Shown: positions 1 through 12,400 of the stretch, piece after piece
How the letters are laid out: each line of letters opens with the position of its first letter
Position numbering within the stretch: position 1 is the first letter of the stretch
DNA from: Theodoxus fluviatilis
Taxonomy: Eukaryota > Mollusca > Gastropoda > Cycloneritida > Neritidae
DNA: 64,000 nucleotides
Direction of reading: 5' to 3'
Assembly: GCA_034096865.1 (NCBI GenBank)
Contig: JAWQFJ010001269.1
Location: forward strand, 169,122 to 233,121
Notes under the pieces: model-generated
Told to the model about the DNA's origin: nothing
The model's input: only the letters and a program-made list of their open reading frames with translations
Database searches by the model: none
Translations under genes and position numbers: made by a program

Positions 1-3000
1 GATGTGTGTGGGTGGATGGTGTTGTATGACAGCAAGGGTGGGTGTTGACATGATGGGATGTGTGTGTGTGTGGGTGGTGTTGTATTGACAGCAAGGGTGG
101 GTGTTACTTGATGGGATGTGTGTGTGGGTAGGTGGTGTTGTATTGACAGCAAGGGTGGGTGTTACTTGATGGGATGTGTGTGTGGGTGGATGGTGTTGTA
201 TTGACAGCAAGGGTGGGTGTTGACATGATGGGTGTGTGTGGGTGGATGGTGTTGTATTGACAGCAAGAGTGGGTGTTGACTTGATGGGATGGATGTGTGG
301 GTTTGGGTGGATGGTGTTGTGTTGACAGCAAGGGTGGGTGTTGACATGATGGGTGTGTGTGGGTGGATGGTGTTTTATTGACAGCAAGGATGGGTATTAC
401 TTGATGGTGTGTGTGTGGGTGGATGGTGTTGTATTGACAGCAAGGGTGGGTATTACTTGATGGTGTGTGTGTGGGTGGATGGTGTTGTATTGACAGCAAG
501 GGTGGGTGTTGACATGATGGGTGTGTGTGTGGGTGGATGGTGTTTTATTGACAGCAAGGGTGGGTATTACTTGATGGTGTGTGTGTGGGTGGTGTTGTAT
601 TGACAGCAAGGGTGGGTATTACTTGATGGGGTGTGTGTGGGTGGATGGTGTTGTATTGACAGCAAGGGTGGGTGTTGACATGATGGGTGTGTGTGTGGGT
701 GGATGGTGTTTTATTGACAGCAAGGGTGGGTATTACTTGATGGTGTGTGTGTGGGTGGTGTTGTATTGACAGCAAGGGTGGGTGTTGACATGATGGGATG
801 TGGGTGGGTGGATGGTGTTGTATTGACAGCAAGGGTGGGTGTTGACTTGATGGGATGTGTGTGTGGGTGGATGGTGTTGTATTGACAGCAAGGGTGGGTG
901 TTGACTTGATGGGATGTGTGTGTGGGTGGATGGTGTTGTATTGACAGCAAGGGTGGGTGTTACTTGATGGGATGTGTGTGTGGGTGGATGGTGTTGTATT
1001 GACAGCAAGGGTGGGTGTTACTTGATGGGATGTGTGTGTGGGTGGGTGGTGTTGTATTGACAGCAAGGGTGGGTGTTACTTGATGGGATGTGTGTGTGGG
1101 TGGATGGTGTTGTATTGACAGCAAGGGTGGGTGTTGACATGATGGGATGTTTGTGTGGGTGGATGGTGTTGTATTGACAGCAAGGGTGGGTGTTGACTTG
1201 ATGGGATGTGTGTGTGGGTGTGGGTGGATGGTGTTGTGTTGACAGCAAAGGTGGGTGTTGACTTGATGGGATGTGTGTGTGGGTGGATGGTGTTGTATTG
1301 ACAGCAAGGGTGGGTGTTGACATGATGGGATGTGTGTGGGTGGATGGTGTTGTGTTGACAGCAAGGGTTGGTGTTGACTTGATGGGATGTGTGTGTGGGT
1401 GGATGGTGTTGTGTTGACAGCAAGGGTGGGTGTTACTTGATGGGATGTGTGTGTGGGTGGGTGGTGTTGTGTTGACAGCAAGGGTGGGTGTTACTTGATG
1501 GGATGTGTGTGTGGGTGGGTGGTGTTGTATTTACAGCAAGGGTGGGTATTACTTGATGGTGTGTGTGTGGGTGGATGGTGTTGTATTGACAGCAAGGGTG
1601 GGTATTACTTGATGCGATGTGTGTGGGTGGGTGGTGTTGTATTGACAGCAAGGGTGGGTGTTGACATGATGGGATGTGTGTGTGGGTGGATGGTGTTGTA
1701 TTGACAGCAAGGGTGGGTGTTGACTTGATGGGGTGTGTGTGGGTGGATGGTGTTGTGTTGACAGCAAGGGTGGGTGTTGACTTGATGGGATGTGTGTGTG
1801 GGTGGATGGTGTTGTATATACAGCAAGGGTGGGTGTTGACATGATGGGGAGTGTGTGGGTGGATGGTGTTGTGTTGACAGCAAGGGTGGGTGTTGACTTG
1901 ATGGGATGTGTGTGGGTGGATGGTGTTGTGTTGACAGCAAGGGTGGGTGTTGACATGATGGGATGTGTGTGGGTGGATGGTGTTGTATTGACAGCAAGGG
2001 TGGGTGTTACTTCATGGGATGTGTGTGTGGGTGGATGGTGTTGTGTTGACAGCAAGGGTGGGTGTTGACTTGATGGGATGTGTGTGTGGGTGGATGGTGT
2101 TGTATTGACAGCAAGGGTGGGTGTTGACATGATTGGATGTGTGTGGGTGGATGGTGTTGTATTGACAGCAAGGGTGGGTGTTGGCATGATGGGATGTGTG
2201 TGTGGGTGGATGGTGTTGTGTTGTCAGCAAGGGTGGGTGTTGGCATGATGGGTGTGTGTGGGTGGATGGTGTTGTATTGACAGCAAGGGTGGGTGTTGAC
2301 ATGATGGGATGTGTGTGGGTGGATGGTGTTGTATTGACAGCAAGGGTGGGTGTTGACTTGATGGGATGTGTGTGGGTGGATGGTGTTGTATTGACAGCAA
2401 GGGTGGGTGTTACTTGATGGGATGTGTGTGTGGGTGGATGGTGTTGTATTGACAGCAAGGGTGGGTGTTGACTTGATGGGATGTGTGTGTGGGTGGATGT
2501 TGTTGTATTGACAGCAAGGGTGGGTGTTGGCATGATGGGATGTGTGTGGGTGGATGGTGTTGTATTGACAGCAAGGGTGGGTGTTGACATGATGGGATGT
2601 GTGTGTGGGTGGATGGTGTTGTATTGACAGCAAGGGTGGGTGTTGACATGATGGGATGTGTGTGGGTGGATGGTGTTGTATTGACAGCAAGGGTGGGTGT
2701 TGACATGATGGGATGTGTGTGGGTGGATGGTGTTGTATTGACAGCAAGGGTGGGTGTTGACATGATGGGATGTGTGTGTGTGGGTGGATGGTGTTGTATT
2801 GACAGCAAGGGTGGGTATTACTTGATGGGATGTGTGTGTGTGGGTGGATGGTGTTGTATTGACAGCAAGGGTGGGTGTTACTTGATGGGGTGTGTGTGTG
2901 TGGGTGGATGGTGTTGTATTGACAGCAAGGGTGGGTGTTACTTGATGGGATGTGTGTGTGGGTTGATGGTGTTGTATTGACAGCAAGGGTGGGTGTTGAC

Positions 3001-5008
3001 ATGATGGGATGTGTGTGTGGGTGGATGGTGTTGTATTGACAGCAAGGGTGGGTGTTACTTGATGGGATGTGTGTGTGGGTGGATGGTGTTGTATTGACAG
3101 CAAGGGTGGGTGTTGACTTGATGGGATGTGTGTGTGGGTGGATGTTGTTGTATTGACAGCAAGGGTGGGTGTTGACATGATGGGATGTGTGTGTGGGTGG
3201 GTGGTGTTGTATTGACAGCAAGGGTGGGTATTACTTGATGGGATGTGTGTGTGGGTGGATGGTGTTATATTGACAGCAAGGGTGGGTATTACTTGATGGG
3301 ATGTGTGTGTGGGTGGATGGTGTTGTATTGACAGCAAGGGTGGGTGTTGACATGATGGGATGTGTGTGTGGGTGGATGGTGTTGTATTGACAGCAAGGTT
3401 GGGTGTTACTTGATGGGATGTGTGTGGGTGGATGGTGTTGTATGACAGCAAGGGTGGGTGTTGACATGATGGGATGTGTGTGTGTGTGGGTGGTGTTGTA
3501 TTGACAGCAAGGGTGGGTGTTACTTGATGGGATGTGTGTGTGGGTGGGTGGTGTTGTATTGACAGCAAGGGTGGGTGTTACTTGATGGGATGTGTGTGTG
3601 GGTGGATGGTGTTGTATTGACAGCAAGGGTGGGTGTTGACATGATGGGTGTGTGTGGGTGGATGGTGTTGTATTGACAGCAAGAGTGGGTGTTGACTTGA
3701 TGGGATGGATGTGTGGGTTTGGGTGGATGGTGTTGTGTTGACAGCAAGGGTGGGTGTTGACATGATGGGTGTGTGTGGGTGGATGGTGTTTTATTGACAG
3801 CAAGGATGGGTATTACTTGATGGTGTGTGTGTGGGTGGATGGTGTTGTATTGACAGCAAGGGTGGGTATTACTTGATGGTGTGTGTGTGGGTGGATGGTG
3901 TTGTATTGACAGCAAGGGTGGGTATTACTTGATGGGGTGTGTGTGGGTGGATGGTGTTGTATTGACAGCAAGGGTGGGTGTTGACATGATGGGTGTGTGT
4001 GTGGGTGGATGGTGTTGTATTGACAGCAAGGGTGGGTATTACTTGATGGTGTGTGTGTGGGTGGTGTTGTATTGACAGCAAGGGTGGGTGTTGACATGAT
4101 GGGATGTGGGTGGGTGGATGGTGTTGTATTGACAGCAAGGGTGGGTGTTGACTTGATGGGATGTGTGTGTGGGTGGATGGTGTTGTATTGACAGCAAGGG
4201 TGGGTGTTGACATGATGGGTGTGTGTGGGTGGATGGTGTTGTATTGACAGCAAGGGTGGGTGTTGACATGATGGGATGTGTGTGTGGGTGGATGGTGTTG
4301 TATTGACAGCAAGGGTGGGTGTTGACATGATGGGATGTGTGTGTGGGTGGATGGTGTTGTATTGACAGCAAGGGTGGGTGTTGACATGATGGGATGTGTG
4401 TGTGGGTGGATGGTGTTGTGTTGACAGCAAGGGTGGGTGTTGGCATGATGGGATGTGGGTGGGTGTTGACATGATGGGATGTGGGTGTGTGTGTGGGTGG
4501 ATGGTGTTGTGTTGACAGCAAGGATGGGGGTTGACATGATGGGATGTGGGTGGTTGTTGACATGATGGGATGTGTGGGTGTGTGTGGGTGGATGGTGTTG
4601 TGTTGACAGCAAGGGTGGGTGTTGACATGATGGATGTGTGTGGGTGGATGGTGTTGTGTTGACAGCAAGGGTGGGTGTTGACATGATGGATGTGTGTGGG
4701 TGGATGGTGTTGTGTTGACAGCAAGGGTGGGTGTTGACATGGTGGGATGTGGGTGGGTGTTGACATGATGGGATGTGGGTGTGTGTGTGGGTGGATGGTG
4801 TTGTGTTGACAGCAAGGATGGGTGTTGACATGATGGGATGTGGGTGGGTGTTGACATGATGGGATGTGTGGGTGTGTGTGGGTGGATGGTGTTGTGTTGA
4901 CAGCAAGGGTGGGTATTACTTGATGGGATGTGTGTGTGGGTGGATGGTGTTGTATTGACAGCAAGGGTGGGTGTTGACATGATGGGGTGTGTGTGGGTGG
5001 GTGGTGTT
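1..5008. repeat. TG-rich minisatellite, unit about 57 bp
   Basis: Tandem units carry TGTGTGGGTGGATGGTGTTG, then ATTGACAGCAAGGGTGGGTG, then either TTGACATGATGGG or TTACTTGATGGG. Unit length varies through the number of TG steps and the presence of GGATG. The array enters from the left edge and stops at the assembly gap at 5009. Near 4450-4890 a shorter subunit with an extra GATGTGGGTGGGTGTTGACAT block appears. The many long minus-strand frames rich in HPPTHT, PSSNTHPCCQYNT and similar are a by-product of units lacking stops and are not genes. Confidence 0.97.
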
Positions 5009-5018
5009 NNNNNNNNNN
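5009..5018. other. assembly gap (10 N)
   Basis: Ten Ns join two unrelated tandem arrays, the TG-rich 57-bp array on the left and the 19-bp array on the right. The real distance between them is unknown, and any reading frame crossing this point is meaningless. Confidence 0.99.
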
Positions 5019-5577
5019 GGCCTCCACACCGCAAACTCGGCCTCCACACCGCAACTCGGCCTCCACACCGCAACTCGGCCTCCACACCGCAACTCGGCCT
5101 CCACACCGCAACTCGGCCTCCACACCGCAACTCGGCCTCCACACCGCAACTCGGCCTCCACACCGCAACTCGGCCTCCACACCGCAACTCGGCCTCCACA
5201 CCGCAACTCGGCCTCCACACCGCAACTCGGCCTCCACACCGCAACTCGGCCTCCACACCGCAACTCGGCCTCCACACCGCAACTCGGCCTCCACACCGCA
5301 ACTCGGCCTCCACACCGCAACTCGGCCTCCACACCGCAACTCGGCCTCCACACCGCAACTCGGCCTCCACACCGCAACTCGGCCTCCACACCGCAACTCG
5401 GCCTCCACACCGCAACTCGGCCTCCACACCGCAACTCGGCCTCCACACCGCAAACTCGGCCTCCACACCGCAACTCGGCCTCCACACCGCAAACTCGGCC
5501 TCCACACCGCAACTCGGCCTCCACACCGCAAACTCTGCCTCCACACCGCAAACTCGGCCTCCACACCGCAACTCGGC
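5019..5577. repeat. 19-bp minisatellite
   Basis: About 29 copies of GGCCTCCACACCGCAACTC, with some 20-bp units carrying an extra A (CGCAAACTC) clustered at both ends. Because 19 is not a multiple of 3 and the unit has no stop, all frames stay open (for example repeated RPPHRNSASTPQLGLHTAT). No gene is implied. Confidence 0.97.
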
Positions 5578-6220
5578 CTTCACGGCGCGGATCGCGGCAA
5601 CTGGCGAAGCTCATCGGCTATAAGTTTACAGAATCAGATGATTGATGCTTGTTTCGTGCGGATGTGGGCTTGGTCAGAGAGTGAAATACGGGCTTGGTCA
5701 GAGAGTGAAATACGGGCTTGGTCAGAGAGTGAAATACGGTCTACGCCGTTACTAGTGTTAGATAAATGAATGGGCACAGTACACGTATCGTTTGAAACTA
5801 CTCCACATTTTCTCACGAGTTCTTGACCACTGGCTTGACATCGGAGAAGCGAATGATGTGAACGGAATGGAGGAGAGTTACAATGAGAATTGGATGCGTA
5901 CGGTGAGAATCAGATGTGCAAACGTTGTGGATGACTCGGCAGATTTTGATTAATGACGGATCTTTCTTCCTTCGTTCCTTCCTCTTGTGCTTAGAATAGG
6001 GAAATTATGGAAATCGGATTTTTCAGCTGTAGGGCTTGTTAGCTTTTGCCATCTCTTCATTTGTCCCGTTTTAATGAGGAAAATGACACTGTTGCTGACA
6101 CCGCCAGAAGTTGTGTTTGTACGTGCTTGCGTAAGTGTCCGAATGTGCGTAGGTACGCGCGCACGTGTCTCGTGTCCGTGTATAAGCTGTCTCCTCCGCA
6201 TCCTTGAGACCCACTCCAGT
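5578..6220. other. unique sequence with a 24-bp triplication
   Basis: No gene was recognised. Positions 5668-5739 hold three exact copies of a 24-bp unit (GCTTGGTCAGAGAGTGAAAT then ACGG). The rest looks like ordinary intergenic or intronic DNA. Confidence 0.7.
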
Positions 6221-6510
6221 GCGTGATAGTGCATGGAATTGCGTGATAGTGCATGGAATTGCGTGATAGTGCATGGGATTGCGTGATAGTGCATGGGATT
6301 GCGTGATAGTGCATGGAATTGCGTGATAGTGCATGGAATTGCGTGATAGTGCATGGGATTGCGTGATAGTGCATGGAATTGCGTGATAGTGCATGGAATT
6401 GCGTGATAGTGCATGGAATTGCGTGATAGTGCATGGAATTGCGTGATAGTGCATGGAATTGCGTGGAAAAGCGTGGTCCTGCGTGGAAATGCGTGGTCTT
6501 GCGTGGAGGA
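6221..6510. repeat. 20-bp minisatellite with degenerate right edge
   Basis: Twelve tandem copies of GCGTGATAGTGCATGGAATT (or GGATT) occupy 6221-6460. A degenerate 10-bp pattern follows (GCGTGGAAAA, GCGTGGTCCT, GCGTGGAAAT) to about 6510. Confidence 0.95.
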
Positions 6511-6673
6511 GAAAGGGCTGCAAGGAGGACGGTGGCGGACACTGCGGGTTGCGTGACTGGCGCTGGGGAGGCAGTGTACGCGCAGGGAAGAATCAATCGA
6601 CCCCGCGACCCCGCCTGCCTTTCTCCCCTGAGTAGACGATGATAACCCGTGTAGGCATACATCCCTCTCCAAC

Positions 6674-7176
<503 letters not shown>

Positions 7177-7324
7177 GCGCATTCTTCCTGATCATTCCTA
7201 ATTGTACATGCCGCCTCTTCCCCTTCCTTCTTCCCAATATTTTCTCTTGCTTCTTCATCCCATAAATACCCACGCTATTACCTACCTAAATACATACCTC
7301 AATGCCTACCTCTCTATGGCTGCT

Positions 7325-7512
7325 TGGGGCTGCCCCTGGCTGAGCTACTGGAGCAGGCCCTGGCTGAGCTACTGGAGCAGGCCCCTGGCTGAGCTACTGG
7401 AGCAGGCCCTGGCTGAGCTACTGGAGCAGGCCCCTGGCTGAGCTACTGGAGCAGGCCCCTGGCTGAGCTACTGGAGCAGGCCCTGGCTGAGCTACTGGAG
7501 CAGGCCCCTAAA
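7325..7512. repeat. 25-26 bp minisatellite
   Basis: About seven copies of GGCTGAGCTACTGGAGCAGG followed by CCCT or CCCCT. The one-base difference alternates along the array. The block lies in otherwise unremarkable sequence. Confidence 0.92.
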
Positions 7513-7616
7513 GCCCTGCACCCAGGGGTTGCAGCTGACGAGTGGGCAGTGAGCGTCTTTGGTGTGTGTGGCACTTCTGCCGTGTGGTGAAGGCAGCGAA
7601 ACAGGTTCGGCGCCCG

Positions 7617-8110
7617 CGTCTGTGACTGGCAGTCCTCTGTGACTGGCAGTCCTCTGTGACTGGCAGTCCTCTGTGACTGGCAGTCCTCTGTGACTGGCAG
7701 TCCTCTGTGACTGGCAGTCCTCTGTGACTGGCAGTCCTCTGTGACTGGCAGTCCTCTGTGACTGGCAGTCCTCTGTGACTAGTCCTCTGTGACTCGCAGT
7801 CCTCTGTGACTCGCAGTCCTGTGACTCGCAGTCCTCTGTGACTCGCAGTCCTCTGTGACTCGCAGTCCTCTATGACTCGCAGTCCTCTGTGACTCGCAGT
7901 CCTCTGTGACTCGCAGTCCTCTGTGTCTAGTCCTCTGTGACTCGCAGTCCTCTGTGACTCGCAGTCCTCTGGGACTCGCAGTCCTCTGGGACTCGCAGTC
8001 CTCTGTGACTCGCAGTCCTCTGTGACTAGTCCTCTGTGACTCGCAGTCCTCTGTGACTCGCAGTCCTCTGTGACTCGCAGTCCTCTGTGACTCGCAGTCC
8101 TTTGTGAAAG
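7617..8110. repeat. 17-bp minisatellite in two subfamilies
   Basis: Copies of CTGTGACTGGCAGTCCT fill about 7617-7770. The sister unit CTGTGACTCGCAGTCCT then takes over to about 8110, with a few truncated units (for example near 7775, 7930 and 8025). The sharp switch between two homogeneous subfamilies suggests two separate expansions. Confidence 0.95.
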
Positions 8111-8265
8111 GCAGTCCTCCCTGACTGGTGCCGATGGGATGCCGCAGAGGCAATATCTATGGACGACTACCTGTGACGAGCCTGCTCAACTTCTGTGCAG
8201 AGACTGCAGCAGCGGATCGCTGAGGTTTTTACTGGCTGTAACAGTCCGCTCCTCGAATTCCACAC

Positions 8266-8473
8266 AGGCACACGCACACATAGTTGGACGCGCCTGCATG
8301 CGCGTGTGCATGCCGAGCGCGCGCACACATGCAAATACACACATCTTCTTTGCGATTATTGCTAAAGATGTGGCAACAATGATGAATGTGCTCTTCTGAC
8401 GTTGGGCTCAGCGTTCAATATGTTTTTCACGCACGCGCGCAAGCAAGCATGCACGCACGCGCGCGCGCGCACC
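8266..8473. repeat. alternating purine-pyrimidine CG/CA tracts
   Basis: Two stretches (8266-8345 and 8428-8473) are rich in CACGCACACA, GCATGCGCGTGTGCATGC and CACGCACGCGCGCGCGCGCA. Such alternating sequence is of the kind known to favour left-handed DNA. No gene is seen. Confidence 0.7.
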
Positions 8474-8547
8474 ATCTCTTTGTCGTTGTTGTCGTCGAAG
8501 TCTTCGTTATCGTTGTCATCGTCGTCGTCGATGTTTGTTGCTGTCGT

Positions 8548-9185
8548 CGCCCTCAGGCCTGGTCAGTGCAGGAAAGTCCTCAGGCCTGGTCAATGCAGGA
8601 AAGTCCTCAGGCCTGGTCAGTGCAGGAAAGTCCTCAGGCCTGGTCAATGCAGGAAAGTCCTCAGGCCTGGTCAGTGCAGGACAAGTCGCCCTCAGGCCTG
8701 GTCAGTGCAGGACGAGTCGTCCTCAGGCCTGGTCAGTGCAGGACAAGTCGCCCTCAGGCCTGGTCAGTGCAGGACAAGTCGCCCTCAGGCCTGGTCAGTG
8801 CAGGACAAGTCGCCCTCAGGCCTGGTCAGTGCAGGACAAGTCCTCAGGCCTGGTCAATGCAGGAAAGTCCTCAGGCCTGGTCAGTGCAGGACAAGTCGCC
8901 CTCAGGCCTGGTCAGTGCAGGACGAGTCCTCAGGCCTGGTCAGTGCAGGACAAGTCGCCCTCAGGCCTGGTCAGTGCAGGACAAGTCGCCCTCAGGCCTG
9001 GTCAGTGCAGGACAAGTCGCCCTCAGGCCTGGTCAGTGCAGGACAAGTCGCCCTCAGGCCTGGTCAGTGCAGGACAAGTCCTCAGGCCTGGTCAGTGCAG
9101 GACGAGTCGCCCTCAGGCCTGGTCAGTGCAGGACGAGTCGCCCTCAGGCCTGGTCAGTGCAGGACAAGTCGCCCTCAGGCCGTCT
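8548..9185. repeat. 31-bp minisatellite
   Basis: Units of CAGGCCTGGTCAGTGCAGGA plus CAAGTCGCCCT, with shorter units lacking GCC and variants CGAGTCGT and AAGTCCT. All + frames are open across the array (RPGQCRTS, PQAWSVQD, SGLVSAGQ), which explains the 226-357-codon frames here. Confidence 0.96.
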
Positions 9186-10040
9186 CTTGGCATGTGCAGT
9201 GCAGGGACGACGTAAGTCACGCTCAGGGCCGCTGGTCAGCTGCAGGCGAAGCCGAGTCACGCTCTCCGGTCGAGACCTTTCATGGCCCGCGGATTATTTT
9301 ATTTCTCCAGTGTCAAGTTTGACAAGTCTGCATTCGCCCTCTCTTTTACAGAGGAGTGATAGGAGACCTGGGTCAGTGCAGGTATCAAAGTCCCTCAGGC
9401 ATATCTGGTTGTTCTTGACCTTACGTGCTCAACACCGTGCAGGGACGAGTCCTCGATAGCGACCTGGTCAGGGCCGGAACGACGTCCGCGTACTTTATTC
9501 AGGGATTGCGCTTACTGTAACATAGGTGCAGCGACGGAGATCTCCTCTCTATCTCTCGACCTTTCCAGTGTACGCGCTGGTCAGTGCATGGACGACCTGG
9601 AATTTATTGATGCAGGCAACACTCTCTGTGTTCCGCAGGGATTCACTGAGCCAAAGGTCACTCAGGGCCTTTTTCCATCTCGCGCCTTGTGCCTAGTCTA
9701 CACGTTCTCGGCACATCGCATGGTCCCTGTGTTTATGCGCCATGCACAATCTCCCCGTGCGCCAGACCTGTCGTTTTGCCTGTGGCAGTGCCACCCACAG
9801 TGCGTACTTAGCCCTGGCAGTACTTTTTCTTGCCCTGGCATGCAGTCTTCTTTCCCTGAGCATTTAGCTGACCCACTTGCCTCATTCTCGGTCGCCCTGT
9901 CTTCCTTGCTGGCTGCCTGCCTCTCCGGAGGGGCACCTGCGCTCCTGCACTGCGTTGTAAATAAAAAAGAAGACATGAAAACCCAAAGTGACACTCATTC
10001 CATCGATATTTCTCTCTTGCAGCAGGGAGGAGGCTCCGTG
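9186..10040. repeat. decayed flank of the 31-bp minisatellite
   Basis: Diverged fragments of the same unit continue to the right. Examples are CTGGTCAGCTGCAGG near 9231, CTGGGTCAGTGCAGG near 9368, GTGCAGGGACGAGTCCT near 9438 and CTGGTCAGTGCATGGACGA near 9572. A 151-codon + frame (9588-10043) lies here. Its product has no domain or family feature I recognise, and I do not call it a gene. Confidence 0.55.
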
Positions 10041-11019
10041 TAGGACAGTCCCCCAGGCGAGCGTTTCTGGGCCAGATTGATGAATACAGCGAATGTGCTG
10101 GTGAGTTGGGCGGCCTTGCTTCTGTTAAGTTTAGTTCCAGACGCTCTAGTTAATTGTTTGCGGTTTGTGTGTGTCGTAGTGTGGGTTAGGCAATACAGTA
10201 GGAAATATGAGACCTAGTGACATGAGCCTTGTAGAGTACTGTTGCGCAGCTATTTGACAGGGTAAGAGCTCGAGAGATTCCATTTATAGATGACGGAATG
10301 AGCCAGTGCGTAAGCCTGCGGTCATGCGCATGAAGCTATTACTCCTTATTCACTGGCTGGGAACTAAAGGACAATTTAGATGATGTTATGCTTCTCCTCA
10401 AGTCATTGACGATATTTACATTTACTGAATAGTGCCTTCAAACTGATTTGGACCTTCCTTACATAAGGCTACTTAAGCCTAGATGTTGTATGTTCTGCCA
10501 GGATAAAGTTATTATATTTTAATCATTGTTATGAGGAAAATGGAAGTAGGAATTTAGCTTAACCGGAAAAGGGTCGGGACGGGTGTGGGGGGTGTTGGAA
10601 TTAATAAACGTGATAAATAAGTATATGTAGTATTTTCTCTATTATATTATTATTACTTGTTTATAGTAAACTTGTGTGTTTATTTGTATGTTGGTTGGTA
10701 TTCCGGCCAATCTTCGGCTATGAGTTTATTTGATGAAACCTGAAAAACACGACTATGGTTATGCTATATGAAGGATAACTTTGTGAATCATTGTCGTTGG
10801 ATGATTTGTGTATATTTTGAGGAACGTCGTATTTGGGAGTTCATGATGAGAAAATACTTGGCCTCGGATGTCACAGCCGTGTTTTGGAATTAAGATAAGA
10901 GTGCCTTGGACGAATCAAATTTCTTTTTTCCCCCCATCTTTCATTTCCTTTTTTTTTTCACTTTTTTCCCCCTTCTTTTTCCTTGCCCCTCCCTTTTCCC
11001 CTCTCCTTCCCTTTTTCAG
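10041..11019. other. unique AT-rich sequence, no gene seen
   Basis: No recognisable coding or RNA gene. The right end (10918-11019) is an unusually long T/C-rich run ending in CTTTTTCAG, which is either simple sequence or a splice-acceptor polypyrimidine tract (see the candidate exon that follows). Confidence 0.6.
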
Positions 11020-11136
11020 AGAGAGACTTTTTTTCTCTTTGGGGGCATCGACACCGATTTAGCCCTTTTGCACCAAGATTTGGAAGGTGACAATGCAGAT
11101 GATCTTAGCAGCCCTGAGCCGATGCGTGACTCGTGA
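11020..11136 (+). other. candidate 3-prime-terminal exon, unrecognised
   Basis: A roughly 100-base polypyrimidine tract ends in CAG at 11017-11019. An open frame then runs to a TGA at 11134-11136 and encodes an acidic tail (GGIDTDLALLHQDLEGDNAD, then DLSSPEPMRDS). An AATAAA lies at 11283-11288, about 150 bp downstream. Acceptor, stop and poly(A) signal are arranged as in a last exon, but no family is recognisable and no upstream exon was found. It could be a chance arrangement. Confidence 0.22.
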
Positions 11137-12400
11137 CGTCAGCCACGCCAGCACATGAGCCAGTGCCGCGCTACACCCCCAATTACCTCGCCCTTGCATG
11201 GCGGATCGGCCGACGCCGAGCTACGCTCTTCAGTTTGGCGATGCTACAACTGACGTGCACCGGAGTCGTCGCGTTTACTATCAATAAATGTACAGAGAGA
11301 TTCAATGATAGCTGATCCGAGCGTGAAAACCACCCAACTCGATTTTGTACTTTTTCTAAACTAATATCGGCAGGATATCCTAGAGAAAGAAACTTATCCT
11401 AGACCAAGACGAGACCAAACGTCTCTGGTGGTGATTATTTATTGCTTTTCAGTCGTTTCAGTAGGAAATGAAAATTCGACAAATCGCAAGATTTAGACAA
11501 ACTACACACATTGTATCAAGAGACAAGATCGAGGTTTCTTTGCAGCATTATTATGGTTCAGCGAGGGACCCTATTCTGGAAATTGGACCGAAAAAATAAT
11601 AAAATTATTTTTTTTTAGAATGTGAGAGATTATAGCACTGGTCGACGCGCGATTGCTCGGTGAAAATGTAGCCAAGGTTCAGAGGTAACTAATGGAGGTT
11701 AGCTAACACTCGACCTTGGATGCTGTTGACAACCTGCCGACTTTTTTGATTTCCAGGCAACGACTTGAAGGAGCCATATCAGAGTGCGACGGAAACCGTC
11801 TTTTTGCTCCACCCTACGGACGTAATGCTTCACAGGCCTGGGCGGGGTTGTATACGATTTGCGCCAAGTGTATTCATCAGAATCATCCAACACGTGAGTT
11901 CGTTTCCTTACACAAATCATAAACGACATAGATTTCACAAGTTCTTCAATGCAGTCGGTGTATTCTTTCATCATAACTCATCGACATTCAGATACCACAT
12001 CATCAACACACAAGTTTACTACAAACAATGAATAATAATAATATAGAGGAATAATACAATATTCTTCATTTCACCTCGTATTATTCTTCCTGTTATAAAT
12101 CCTTCATTTTCCCTCATTCAGTGATAAATATAAAGATAATTAACTGGCATACATAAAACCACGGTCAATCCAGTGTTTGCGCACTTCGTTCTAAGGACTT
12201 AGATAGAGAGCATACATCATGTCTCCAGACAGCGGAATAAAGGAGTAATGCTTAACTGCATGACCCGCACAGCTCGAGCTCGTGCGCAACGTTAATCTAC
12301 GGCTCTGTCACTTAGAGCTTCATGTTTCCCTACTGGTAGTATGTGTACGTATGCTGTGTTGTGGTGTCGTGTGTGAGGTTCAAGAGGGCGGTGGCTTTTG
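11137..12400. other. unique sequence, no gene seen
   Basis: AT-rich with one AATAAA at 11283. A TGACGTCA palindrome sits at about 11135-11142. Small open frames near 11716-12031 overlap on both strands and match nothing I recognise. Confidence 0.6.

Noticed and set aside
104..5564. Histidine/proline/threonine-rich minus-strand proteins in the TG minisatellite, some crossing the N gap
   Set aside because: Tandem-repeat translation with mutually overlapping frames. One crosses ten Ns, which cannot be coding evidence.
8386..9459. 226-357-codon frames around QAWSVQD and GLVSAGQ repeats
   Set aside because: The 31-bp array is open in all + frames. No start context or splice sites support expression.
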